A stretch of DNA of 57,520 nucleotides. Source: an uncultured Oscillospiraceae bacterium (GTDB taxonomy: Bacteria > Bacillota > Clostridia > Oscillospirales > Acutalibacteraceae). The DNA lies in NCBI GenBank assembly GCA_900547445.1, contig URGJ01000006.1, positions 1-57,520 of the forward strand. The letters are read 5' to 3'. The position numbers and the translations under genes are program-made. The notes beneath the pieces are model-generated. The model made no database searches and was not told where the DNA came from. It saw only the letters and a program-made list of their open reading frames with translations. This document shows positions 7,303-15,981 of this stretch, one piece after another (position 1 is the first letter of the stretch; each line of letters opens with the position of its first letter).

Positions 7303-8682
7303 TTATTTTTCTGATATGCAGTCAGCAACGTATATTCCCATTGCTCCGGACTGAGAAAGTCCACGGCAGATTCCGCTGCCATCGCCTATAATGTAAACTC
7401 CGTCAATAAGTTCAAACCTATCGTTCATAAATACGGGGCGTATTGAGTAATATTTGCTCTCGCATCCATAAAGCAGAGTATCGTCGTTGGCGGTTCCCGG
7501 CGCTACGCGGTCAAGGGCATAAATGGTTTCGATAATATTGGTTAATATTCTGTGCGGAAGCACAAGCGAAATATCGCCCGCCGTAGCCTTCAAGGTCGGC
7601 ACAACGGTATTCTGACCGAGTCTGTGGTCGTTTGTTCTTCTGCCGCGCACCAAATCTCCGAATCGCTGAACAAGCACATTGCCCTTGCCTATCATATTAG
7701 CGAGGCGGGAAATGCTCTCGGCGTACTCGGTAGGCTGATTAAAGGGTTCTGTAAAGCGTATGCTTGAAAGAATTGCAAAGTTGCAGTTGTCGGTCTTTTT
7801 ATCGGGATCGGCAAAGGAGTGACCGTTAGCGGTTATAATGCCGTGGTTGTTCTCGGCAGAGACAAGTCCGCCCTTATTAAAGCAGAACATACGGCAGCGG
7901 TCCTCAAAGGTTTTGGTTTTGTAAAGAATTTTCGGCTCATAAATTTGGTCGGAAAACTCGCTCCAAATTATATCCTTCATCTCAACCCTTACGCCGATAT
8001 CAACATGGTTTGAGCGCATACGCACTTGGAAGTCACGGCAAAAATCCGCTACAAAATTTGCTCCGCCGCGTCCTGTGGCGATAATAATCTTCTCCGCCTC
8101 TATCGTTTCTCCGTTCGTATAGTAAAGCTTATAGCCACCGTCGGTCTTCTCTACCCTCTCGCAGTCATAGAATGCAAGCATATCCGTGCCGTCCTCAGCC
8201 AGTGCGCGGATAAGATTCTGCATTGTAAGATAGTTTTTATCCGTACCTAAGTGCTTTACATTCATATCAAGCAGTCGCAGATTGTTTTGAAGGCATTTAA
8301 GCTTTAACGACTCGTTTGATTTATAAACCTTAGGCTCGCCCGAGGTGCAATAGGTATTTAAAATCTTATCAACCTCGTTTATATATTTATTGGCGGTATC
8401 GTCTCCCAATTCTTCGCCCAAAGTTCCTCCGTAGGCGGTGCCGAGGTTGAATTTGCCGTCAGAAAATGCGCCCGCTCCCGCATAGCCGCTGGTTATCGAG
8501 CAATGCTTGCAATGTACGCAGGTATTATTCTTTCCCGCGGGGCAATGCCTGTTTTCAAGTGTGTTTCCGCGCTCGGTAATTACAATTTTAACTTCGGGCA
8601 GATTCCTGTGCAGGCGGTAAGCCGCCATAAGACCGCCTATCCCTCCGCCTATTATAGCAACATCATATTTTTTCGGGGACAT
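7303..8682 (-). CDS. FAD-dependent dehydrogenase (COG2509-like)
   Basis: A 459-aa flavoprotein. The N-terminal dinucleotide-binding motif is AIIGGGIGGLMAAYRL (about residues 9-24), followed by an acidic residue. A Cys-rich stretch HCPAGKNNTCVHCKHC (about 46-61) comes next, then SGYAGAGAFSDGKFN, characteristic of this family. The C-terminal GDGSGICRGLSQSGAMG closes the FAD site. Members are cytosolic and uncharacterised; some resemble desaturase-like or quinone-linked oxidoreductases. The Cys cluster could bind metal or form a redox centre, which is my inference. It has its own promoter right behind the DUF4340 gene, with a strong hairpin near the mRNA 5' end. Confidence 0.8.
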   Translation of the reverse strand: MSPKKYDVAIIGGGIGGLMAAYRLHRNLPEVKIVITERGNTLENRHCPAGKNNTCVHCKHCSITSGYAGAGAFSDGKFNLGTAYGGTLGEELGDDTANKYINEVDKILNTYCTSGEPKVYKSNESLKLKCLQNNLRLLDMNVKHLGTDKNYLTMQNLIRALAEDGTDMLAFYDCERVEKTDGGYKLYYTNGETIEAEKIIIATGRGGANFVADFCRDFQVRMRSNHVDIGVRVEMKDIIWSEFSDQIYEPKILYKTKTFEDRCRMFCFNKGGLVSAENNHGIITANGHSFADPDKKTDNCNFAILSSIRFTEPFNQPTEYAESISRLANMIGKGNVLVQRFGDLVRGRRTNDHRLGQNTVVPTLKATAGDISLVLPHRILTNIIETIYALDRVAPGTANDDTLLYGCESKYYSIRPVFMNDRFELIDGVYIIGDGSGICRGLSQSGAMGIYVADCISEK

Positions 8683-8722
8683 TTCATATCATCCTTTAAA
8701 AATTTTTACAGCGCAAGAAATT

Positions 8723-8754
8723 GGGCTGCGCTTTTCTTTCCGAAAGCACAGCCC
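8723..8754 (-). other. Stem-loop in the 5' leader of the FAD dehydrogenase gene
   Basis: A 12-bp stem (8723-8734 with 8743-8754, one wobble) about 7 nt downstream of the predicted transcription start and without a T tract. It may stabilise the mRNA 5' end or help stop read-through from the upstream operon. Confidence 0.5.
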
Positions 8755-8767
8755 CTACTGCGTTCAT

Positions 8768-8796
8768 ATTTTAAACTATAAAACCTGTTTTGTCAA
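8768..8796 (-). promoter_or_regulatory. Promoter of FAD dehydrogenase gene
   Basis: TTGACA (8791-8796), 17-nt spacer, TAAAAT (8768-8773) on the minus strand, immediately after the stop codon of the DUF4340 gene. Confidence 0.75.
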
Positions 8797-8799
8797 CTG

Positions 8800-10404
8800 T
8801 TAATTTATGCTTTCACCGTTAGCAACCTTTTGCGCCAGCCTTAAAATTTTGTTAAGCGCCGAAGAATTGATTTTACCCATATCAATACCGTCTATGCTGT
8901 ACTGATATTTAGTTTCGCTCGCTTTTTTGAACTCGACGGCAGTCTTTTCGCGCGAGGTGTCGGAATATGTGAAAACAATAGAAATATTCGGCTCGCCGCT
9001 GAGCTTATCCACGGTAAAATCAGTACATGAAAGGGAAATGCATTCCTGATAGAAATTCTGGAAATTCTCGGCTACGAGCTTCTTCCCCTCATAGGTTATA
9101 ACATATGTCTCCTCAGCATCCTCACTGTCATCGTACACAATATCAAAGCTGTAGGTTTTATCGGGTGTTTTAAGGGTAAAATTCGACAGCTCGTTTATCG
9201 ACTGCAGGCAGACCCAGGAGGCGTAATAATCGTTCACCTTATAATCTATAAAGGAAAGGCTTGACTCCGAAACCTTTTTTATAAGCTTTGCCCCGTTATA
9301 CCATACCGCATAACCCCCGTCTTCCTGTTGCTTAAACAAATAGGTCTCGGTAAAAGAGCCGATTTTTATTGACGCGGTAAGGTCGGGATTATCAAGTCCC
9401 AGCCTCTTTCGCGCGGAGGCAGAGGTATCAAAGGAATATGCTCCCGAAACCGAAACTCCGCTTTTAAACAAATCAAATATGCCGTCGACATTTTCAGCAA
9501 TTCGCCTTGTGGGGGAAATAGTCATATACGCCGCGTATGTGGAAAGGTTTTCATCGGTGTTAGGCGCTAAAACCACCTTTTCGGGGAAATTTTTGCCTGT
9601 AAGCGTTATTGTATCAAATGAAGCGAGAGCGCCGTCGTCGTCGGTGTAATTTTTCATTGCATCGGTAACCGTAATACCCGGAACAGCACTTGTCTCCGCA
9701 AAGCTTAGAGCGTCAAAAGTGAAATTACTTTTAATATCGCTTTCTGTTATATAAATTTTATCGTCGGTTGAAAGCTTAACGTATGTTCCCGTGTTATCGG
9801 GAGACTCGCTTCCCACAAGTATGGAAAACTCTGTTTCGTCGTTCTTTACCACATCCGCTCTTACCGTCGGGTTTTTAAGACCGCACTCCTCGGCGGATTT
9901 TGACGTAATCTCCCTTACAGCCTCAAGCGAAGCGGCATAGCCTGCGATACTTCCGACAGAAGAGGTGCTGATAACCTCTTTATCATATCCGTCAAGATAC
10001 CAGTTTACGGTAGGCTCGTTGCTTGAAACGTCAGACGAAGCGGATGAATCCGAGGCCTCGGTTTCCTCAACCGAATACAGCTTAAAGGTGCCGTTTTCGT
10101 TTGTAACGGTGACAGACTTAAAATCGTCGGAGTCCAAGTCGAGCACTTTTATTGTCTCAATAGAGGGGGAGGAGGATTCCTCCTCGCGTTCCGGAATAAG
10201 CTTTATAACTGCGACGGTACCGCCCGCAAGCACTGCCACGGCAAGAACGGCGGCTATAACGGTAGGCAAAAGCTTTTTCTTTTTTACCGCGTTTTTTTTA
10301 TGCTCGGCAGGGTCGGAAAAAACAGTTGAGACCTCCTCTTCAGACGTAAGCGTCGGCTGAGCGGTTTCCTGCTCCTTGTTATCCTTTTCGGGAAAATTAC
10401 TCAT
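8800..10404 (-). CDS. DUF4340-domain membrane-anchored protein of ABC/GldG operon
   Basis: A 534-aa protein with a charged cytoplasmic N-terminus (about residues 1-45), one transmembrane helix (about 46-68, LLPTVIAAVLAVAVLAGGTV) and a long extracytoplasmic part. The latter carries DUF4340-like repeats (SAEECGLKNPTVRADV, RKRLGLDNPDLTASI). A Ser/Asp/Glu-rich linker follows the anchor. DUF4340 proteins occur with GldG and ABC-2 transporter genes in many phyla, and their function is unknown. The start shares one base with the GldG-like stop (TAATG). It is the last of four coupled genes. I infer an accessory surface subunit of the transporter. Confidence 0.75.
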   Translation of the reverse strand: MSNFPEKDNKEQETAQPTLTSEEEVSTVFSDPAEHKKNAVKKKKLLPTVIAAVLAVAVLAGGTVAVIKLIPEREEESSSPSIETIKVLDLDSDDFKSVTVTNENGTFKLYSVEETEASDSSASSDVSSNEPTVNWYLDGYDKEVISTSSVGSIAGYAASLEAVREITSKSAEECGLKNPTVRADVVKNDETEFSILVGSESPDNTGTYVKLSTDDKIYITESDIKSNFTFDALSFAETSAVPGITVTDAMKNYTDDDGALASFDTITLTGKNFPEKVVLAPNTDENLSTYAAYMTISPTRRIAENVDGIFDLFKSGVSVSGAYSFDTSASARKRLGLDNPDLTASIKIGSFTETYLFKQQEDGGYAVWYNGAKLIKKVSESSLSFIDYKVNDYYASWVCLQSINELSNFTLKTPDKTYSFDIVYDDSEDAEETYVITYEGKKLVAENFQNFYQECISLSCTDFTVDKLSGEPNISIVFTYSDTSREKTAVEFKKASETKYQYSIDGIDMGKINSSALNKILRLAQKVANGESIN

Positions 10405-12092
10405 TACGCATTCTTTCTCCTAATAAAGATGTATATTCCTAAAGCAATACAGGCAATCGGAAGTATGAACATAAACAAAATCCTGATTATTCCCGCCGAC
10501 GAATCGGTTACGGAATCCGAATAGCTTTCGTTCGTGATAGTCTTTGAGATAAAGGAAATACCTGTGTTCTCCGCTCCGACTGCACGCTCCGCGGCGGCAA
10601 GGGTTATATTCTTGTTTGCAACAGAGGGCTGCTCGTTATATTCCGACTGAATGAACTCTATACTGCTGAAGGCTAAAACATAGCTTGAAATCTCATTATT
10701 GTCGTCATCATAGTCGGACATCTCCGCCTGAATTACAGAGGAATAGCTCTGCTTTGTATAATCGTCTGCGCCCGTCCAGCTTGCCGCCGTTCCCACAGGT
10801 GCCGCTACGACGGATTCGGGGGTGCTCATAAGCGAGGTTACGGTAATATTGCCCTCGGATTCAAAAGCGGCGGTAATCGGCACGTTATAACCCGTAATGC
10901 AGAGATTCATACCGCTTGTAATGTCGTTATCGCTGCTTGTGGGATAGGTTCCCATAGTCATTGGGTCGTCGGGCATATAATTCTGGGAATTTGTTTCAAA
11001 GAGTATTCCCTCTCCCACAGCGATTCCCCATTGCTCAAGAAAATCGTAAAGGTTGGTAAGATACGGGGCTGAAGCGTCAGCAAAGAAAATAAGTCCCTTC
11101 CCGAGCTTGCCGTCGTTTTCAAGGAATTCGGAGAGCGCGTCAAGCTCCGCACCTAAAAAGTCGGCGGTAGGAGCCGTGATAATAACCGCGTCGTATTCGT
11201 CGGAAATACTGCCTATCATACTGTCTGAAATTACGGTAATTTCATAATTGTTTTCCTTTAAAAGGGTTTGATAGTCGGATGTATAATCATTTTTGGAATG
11301 ACCTGTTATGAGCGCCGCCTTTTTGGTCTTATTGCTTGTGACATAAGCAATCGCACTCGTAACCGCTGTCTCAACATTATTGCCGCCGACCGTGCTTGTG
11401 GTATAGCCGTAAGCGGCGTAGGTGCTGTCCTCTGAAAGATTGTAAACATCACTGAAGCCAACAATCTTATAGCGTTCGCTGCCGTTCTTGGTGCAGGAAA
11501 CTATTATATCACCGTAACTCAGTTTTTCGTTAGAATATTTTGAGGAAATTTCGGTAAACTTAGAGTCTTGAGTATCTATATATCGAAGGCTTATTTTATC
11601 GTTATACGCCGGATATTTATCGAGCAGCTTGATTGTCTGTTTATAATAATCCGTCGCGTCAGAGGTTACGCCGTAAAGATTCTGCGCATAATAACTCATA
11701 TATCCTCCCTCATAATCCTCGGGAGTGGCACAGACGGTTATCTGAACCTCGGCATCAAGATTTTTAAGGTAATCAATATTTTCCTCGCTCATAGAGTTTT
11801 CCTTCTCGGCGCTCATATCAAATTCCAATACAAAACGCTTTGAAAGCGCGCCTACAAGCACGTTAAGGATTATAATTCCCGCCAGTACAGCCGCGGTTAT
11901 CGCGACAGAGAAGCCGCCCTTACGTAAAAGCGCCTGATTTTTAAGCTTTTGGGGCTTTTTTTGCTTTGCTTTTTTCGGCTTTTTCTCTTTCTTTACCTTT
12001 TTGTCCGTTTCGGGAGCGGTATCTGCGGACTCGTTTACAGCCGCGGTTACATTCTCCTCTGTTTCTGGTGTCAAATTCTTATTCTCGTCCAT
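10404..12092 (-). CDS. GldG-like ABC transporter auxiliary protein
   Basis: About 562 aa. A Lys/Glu-rich cytoplasmic tail is followed by a transmembrane helix (about residues 43-65), a large extracytoplasmic GldG/DUF7088-type domain (LEFDMSAEKENSMSEENIDYLKNLDAEVQITV, then KKAALITGHSKNDY and DAVIITAPTADF) and a C-terminal helix (ILFMFILPIACIALGIYIF) with a basic end. Start at ATG 12092 because AAGGAGG, which overlaps the permease stop codon, is 8-9 nt upstream; an ATG at 12116 would put the ribosome site inside the gene. GldG acts with GldA and GldF in gliding Bacteroidetes, but Clostridia do not glide, so another role is likely. Confidence 0.8.
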   Translation of the reverse strand: MDENKNLTPETEENVTAAVNESADTAPETDKKVKKEKKPKKAKQKKPQKLKNQALLRKGGFSVAITAAVLAGIIILNVLVGALSKRFVLEFDMSAEKENSMSEENIDYLKNLDAEVQITVCATPEDYEGGYMSYYAQNLYGVTSDATDYYKQTIKLLDKYPAYNDKISLRYIDTQDSKFTEISSKYSNEKLSYGDIIVSCTKNGSERYKIVGFSDVYNLSEDSTYAAYGYTTSTVGGNNVETAVTSAIAYVTSNKTKKAALITGHSKNDYTSDYQTLLKENNYEITVISDSMIGSISDEYDAVIITAPTADFLGAELDALSEFLENDGKLGKGLIFFADASAPYLTNLYDFLEQWGIAVGEGILFETNSQNYMPDDPMTMGTYPTSSDNDITSGMNLCITGYNVPITAAFESEGNITVTSLMSTPESVVAAPVGTAASWTGADDYTKQSYSSVIQAEMSDYDDDNNEISSYVLAFSSIEFIQSEYNEQPSVANKNITLAAAERAVGAENTGISFISKTITNESYSDSVTDSSAGIIRILFMFILPIACIALGIYIFIRRKNA

Positions 12093-12106
12093 TTCGCTTT
12101 CCCTCC

Positions 12107-12808
12107 TTATGCCCATCTTCTCTTGTCAAGCGAACGCACGCACAGGAAGAGGAAGGCGGCGCTGATGCTTAAGAAATAAACCACATCGAATACCGAAAAT
12201 ACATTTTCGCCGAAATTTTCAAACGCGGTGATAAAGGCGGCTTTTTCAATAATATTTGCAAGCCATGTTACATTTATCATACTCGCAAAGCTTGACATAT
12301 AAAGCACAAGTATATTGATTACTAAGGTTAAGATCGCCGAAATTACCGAACTTTCGGTAAGGGATGATATAAACATACCGATGGCGATAAGCGCGCTGCC
12401 CAAAAGCAGCATACCGAACAGAGCGTAGATATAGGACATTATGTTTACGCTTACATAGGAAGCCACAATTATTTCAAAAATAACCGTCGGCGCAAATCCG
12501 ATTGCGAAAAGTGCAAGCGCCGCGAAAAACTTACCCAGTACAATTGAGGTAAGGCTTACGGGAGCGGTCAGCAATGCCTGATCGACCTTCTGCCGCCTGT
12601 CCTCGCTCATAAGACGCATTGTAACTACAGGCATTGTGAAGACTATTACTGTTGACATAGCAACTATAACGGTCGCTGTATCAGGACTGCCGTAGCTGTA
12701 AATCATTGAAAAATACAGTCCTAAAAAGAAATAAAACACCGCCAAAACGATAAAACCTATCGGCGTGGAAAAATACGACCGAAACTCTCTTTTAAATACC
12801 GCACGCAT
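12107..12808 (-). CDS. ABC-2 type permease (GldF-like)
   Basis: A 233-aa membrane protein with six predicted helices. It opens MRAVFKREFRSYFSTPIGFIVLAVFYFFLGLYF, typical of ABC-2 permeases of the Nos/Gld group, and has the cytoplasmic coupling motif MRLMSEDRRQKVDQALLTAPVS (about residues 64-85). It should pair as a dimer with the ATPase encoded just upstream. The ATG shares one base with the ATPase stop (TAATG) behind AAGGAGG. The substrate is unknown. Confidence 0.85.
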   Translation of the reverse strand: MRAVFKREFRSYFSTPIGFIVLAVFYFFLGLYFSMIYSYGSPDTATVIVAMSTVIVFTMPVVTMRLMSEDRRQKVDQALLTAPVSLTSIVLGKFFAALALFAIGFAPTVIFEIIVASYVSVNIMSYIYALFGMLLLGSALIAIGMFISSLTESSVISAILTLVINILVLYMSSFASMINVTWLANIIEKAAFITAFENFGENVFSVFDVVYFLSISAAFLFLCVRSLDKRRWA

Positions 12809-13878
12809 TATTTATCCTCCTTAGTATCGTTTTCTGACTTGACGGTAACCGTGTCGTCTTCCGAAATTTCGATATTAATCTGCTCTTCCTGAGCGTTTTC
12901 CTCGGGCAATTCCTCAATTCCCAAAAGTCGCTTTGCCTCGTCGTTGTCGGCGGCTTCGGTAAGACGCAGGAATATCTGTTCCAAGGATACCTTGTTGCTT
13001 GTAAGGGATAAAAGGGTTCTTCCCCTTGCGGCAACACGCTTAAAGACCTCGCCGCGAATATCCTCCCCCGTCTCGGGCTCAATAAGAAAGTCAAAGGAAT
13101 TTTCTTCCTTTCGACCCAAAGAGGTAACGGATTTTACACCCTTGACGGTTTTAAGCGCGTCAAGCATATCCTGCTCCGCGCATACAATTCTCGCGACAAG
13201 CGAGTGGTCGCTTGAAAGCTTATTTGATAGATTTTCAGGTGTATCGTCGGCAATAATCTGACCTTTGTTGATAATGATTACCCTCTTGCAAACCGCCTGA
13301 ATTTCCGAAAGTATATGGGAGGAAAGAATTATAGTATGATTTTTGCCCAGCCTTGCTATAAGGTTGCGTATCTCAATAATCTGCTTCGGGTCAAGACCTA
13401 CCGTCGGCTCGTCCAAAATAAGTACGTCGGGATTTCCGATAAGCGCCTGCGCGAAGCCGACCCTTTGCCTGTAGCCCTTTGAGAGATTCTTTATAAGACG
13501 GTTTTGGACGTTGTCTATTTTAACCAGCCTTAAAATCTCGTCAATATGCGGCTTTTTCGGAAATTTCACCTTTTTAAGGTCGTAAATGAAGTTTAGATAT
13601 TCTCTGACCTTCATATCGACATAAAGCGGCGGAATTTCAGGCAGATAGCCTATACGGCGTTTCGCGTCCTCGGGATACTCCGTAATATCATATCCGTCGA
13701 TAACTACCTTGCCCTGGGTAAGGGAAAGATAGCCCGTAAGTATGTTCATAATCGTGGATTTGCCGGCGCCGTTGGGTCCTAAAAACCCAATAACCTCACC
13801 CTTTTCAATGTTAAAGCTTACATCTTTAACCGCGAGATGAGTACCGTACCGTTTGCTGAGTCCGGTGACTTCAATCAT
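12808..13878 (-). CDS. ABC transporter ATPase (GldA/CcmA-like) with acidic C-terminal extension
   Basis: 356 aa. Walker A GPNGAGKST (about residues 34-42), Q-loop region, signature LSKGYRQRVGFAQAL, Walker B VLILDEPTVGLDP and H-loop SSHILSEI are intact. After the nucleotide-binding domain comes a regulatory region (about 225-310) and a very acidic tail (about 318-356, rich in Glu/Asp). It powers the ABC-2 permease downstream. First gene of a four-gene operon with 1- to 14-nt junctions. GGAGG precedes the ATG. Confidence 0.88.
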   Translation of the reverse strand: MIEVTGLSKRYGTHLAVKDVSFNIEKGEVIGFLGPNGAGKSTIMNILTGYLSLTQGKVVIDGYDITEYPEDAKRRIGYLPEIPPLYVDMKVREYLNFIYDLKKVKFPKKPHIDEILRLVKIDNVQNRLIKNLSKGYRQRVGFAQALIGNPDVLILDEPTVGLDPKQIIEIRNLIARLGKNHTIILSSHILSEIQAVCKRVIIINKGQIIADDTPENLSNKLSSDHSLVARIVCAEQDMLDALKTVKGVKSVTSLGRKEENSFDFLIEPETGEDIRGEVFKRVAARGRTLLSLTSNKVSLEQIFLRLTEAADNDEAKRLLGIEELPEENAQEEQINIEISEDDTVTVKSENDTKEDK

Positions 13879-14012
13879 TTGTATTCCTCCAAGAAAAATT
13901 TTTCACTGTCTGCCGAGACATAAAGCAGTCAAAAGCGTACTGCATTTGCTTCTTTCCAGCCTATAATATCAGACAAATTTCCGAAAAAATTAAACAAACT
14001 GTGAATATTTCT

Positions 14013-14041
14013 ATTATAGCGTACAAAATACTCCATATCAA
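14013..14041 (-). promoter_or_regulatory. Promoter of the ABC/GldG operon
   Basis: TTGATA (14036-14041), 17-nt spacer, TATAAT (14013-14018) on the minus strand. The predicted leader is about 128 nt and contains a small stem (13925-13929 with 13939-13943). Confidence 0.7.
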
Positions 14042-14094
14042 GTATGAAATTTCAAATATTTATAGCTACTGCTATTATGATAAGCTCCGATTAG

Positions 14095-14123
14095 TTGACA
14101 AAAAAAGAGTTATATATTATAAT
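14095..14123 (+). promoter_or_regulatory. Consensus promoter of typA
   Basis: TTGACA (14095-14100), 17-nt spacer, TATAAT (14118-14123). It overlaps the apparent upstream extension of the typA frame and therefore excludes starts before about 14130. Confidence 0.9.
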
Positions 14124-14157
14124 ATGTTATTTGGAAGATAAAAAAAGAGGTAGAAAA

Positions 14158-15981
14158 ATGGCTAAGATAGAAAATTTAAGAAACGTTGCTATAATCGCAC
14201 ACGTTGACCACGGCAAGACAACCCTTGTAGACCAGCTTTTAAAGCAGAGCGGTACATTCCGTGCCAACGAGACCGTAAACGAGCGCGTAATGGATTCCAA
14301 CGACCTTGAGAGGGAGCGCGGAATCACCATTCTTTCAAAGAATACAAGCGTTATGTATAACGGTATAAAGATTAATATCGTAGACACCCCCGGTCACGCC
14401 GATTTCGGCGGCGAGGTTGAGCGGATTCTGCAGATGGTAGACGGCGTTCTTCTGCTTGTGGACGCGTTCGAGGGCTGTATGCCCCAGACGAGGTTTGTGC
14501 TTAAAAAGGCGCTGGCGCTGGGTAAAAAGGCGGTTGTTGTGGTGAATAAAATCGACCGTCCCATGGCGCGCCCCCACGAGGTTGTGGACGAGGTGTTAGA
14601 CCTCTTTATAGAATTAGGCGCGGACGAGGAGCAGATTGAGTTTCCCGTCATCTTCGCCTCGGGCAGGGACGGCTACGCCACCTATTCCCCCGAAACTCCG
14701 GGCACCGATATGAAGCCCCTGTTTGACGAGATTGTAAAGGAGATAGCTCCGCCCGAGGGCGACCCCGACGGCCCTACACAAATTCTTTTCTCAAACATTG
14801 AATATGACGATTATTTGGGCAGAATCGGCGTAGGCAGGGTTATAAGAGGTACTGTTAAGGTCGGTCAAACCGTGGCGCTCTGCCACAAGGACGGCACGAC
14901 CTCTAATGTTAAAATTGCAAAGCTCTTTATGTACAGAGGGCTTAAGCGTGTTGAGGAGGAAAGCGCCTCTGTAGGCGATATTATTCAGGTTGCGGGCATT
15001 TCGGAGCTTGAAATAGGCGAAACCGCCTGTGCGCCCGACTGCATTGAACCGCTCCCCTTTGTAAAGATAGACGAGCCGACCCTTGCTATGAATTTTATGG
15101 TAAACAATTCCCCCTTTGCGGGCAAGGACGGCAAGTTTGTAACCTCCCGCAATCTCCGCGACCGCCTGTTTAAGGAGGTTATGACCAACGTAAGCCTCAG
15201 GGTTGAGGAAACCGACTCCGCCGATACCTTTAAGGTTTCAGGCAGAGGGGAACTGCACCTTTCTATTCTTATTGAGACAATGCGCCGTCAGGGCTATGAA
15301 TTTCAGGTTTCGCCCCCCGAGGTCATCTACAAGCAGGGTGAAAACGGCGAGAAATTAGAGCCTATCGAGCTTTTGATGATAGAAGTACCCGAAGAATATG
15401 TCGGCTCTGTTATGGAGAGACTCGGCACCCGCAAGGCGGAGATTAAAAATATGGGTACCCGCGAGGGCGGTGTTTCCCACCTTGAATTCTTAATACCCAC
15501 CCGCGGACTTTTGGGCTACCGCTCACAGTTCCTTACAGACACCAACGGCAACGGCATTATGAACCATGTTTTTGACAGCTATCAGCCCTATAAGGGGGAC
15601 ATTGAACAGCGTTCCACAGGCTCGATTATCGCCCACGAAACGGGGGAGGCGACGGGCTACGGACTCTTTAACACCCAAAGCCGCGGCAGACTCTTTATAG
15701 GCGCGGGAACACCCGTTTACGAGGGTATGATTGTAGGGGAAAATCCGAAGAATGAGGATATTGTCTGCAATGTCTGCAAGAAAAAGCAGATGACCAATAC
15801 CCGTGCCGCAGGCTCGGACGACGCGTTAAGGCTTGTACCCCCCACAAGACTTTCCCTTGAGCAGTCGCTGGAATTTATAAAAGAGGACGAGCTTGTTGAG
15901 GTTACGCCCCACAACATCAGGCTTCGCAAGCGTATTCTTAACAAAGAAGAGCGTATGAAGGCGGAGTCGAGAAAAAAATAA
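14158..15981 (+). CDS. typA: Translational GTPase TypA/BipA
   Basis: 607 aa, the usual length. G1 is AHVDHGKTT (residues 14-22), G2 lies in RERGITI, G3 is DTPGHADF and G4 is NKID; EF-G-like domains II, III and V follow, with the family-specific C-terminal domain (LGYRSQFLTDTNGNG, NVCKKKQMTN). TypA is a ribosome-associated GTPase needed under stress and in ribosome assembly. The ATG at 14158 is used because the perfect promoter at 14095-14123 overlaps any earlier start and AGAGG lies just upstream. Its stop overlaps the next gene by one base (TAATG). Confidence 0.95.
   Translation: MAKIENLRNVAIIAHVDHGKTTLVDQLLKQSGTFRANETVNERVMDSNDLERERGITILSKNTSVMYNGIKINIVDTPGHADFGGEVERILQMVDGVLLLVDAFEGCMPQTRFVLKKALALGKKAVVVVNKIDRPMARPHEVVDEVLDLFIELGADEEQIEFPVIFASGRDGYATYSPETPGTDMKPLFDEIVKEIAPPEGDPDGPTQILFSNIEYDDYLGRIGVGRVIRGTVKVGQTVALCHKDGTTSNVKIAKLFMYRGLKRVEEESASVGDIIQVAGISELEIGETACAPDCIEPLPFVKIDEPTLAMNFMVNNSPFAGKDGKFVTSRNLRDRLFKEVMTNVSLRVEETDSADTFKVSGRGELHLSILIETMRRQGYEFQVSPPEVIYKQGENGEKLEPIELLMIEVPEEYVGSVMERLGTRKAEIKNMGTREGGVSHLEFLIPTRGLLGYRSQFLTDTNGNGIMNHVFDSYQPYKGDIEQRSTGSIIAHETGEATGYGLFNTQSRGRLFIGAGTPVYEGMIVGENPKNEDIVCNVCKKKQMTNTRAAGSDDALRLVPPTRLSLEQSLEFIKEDELVEVTPHNIRLRKRILNKEERMKAESRKK

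Noticed and set aside
14095..14157. Longer TypA starting at TTG 14095
   Set aside because: The stretch contains a perfect -35/-10 promoter, and family members start with MAKIENLRN.
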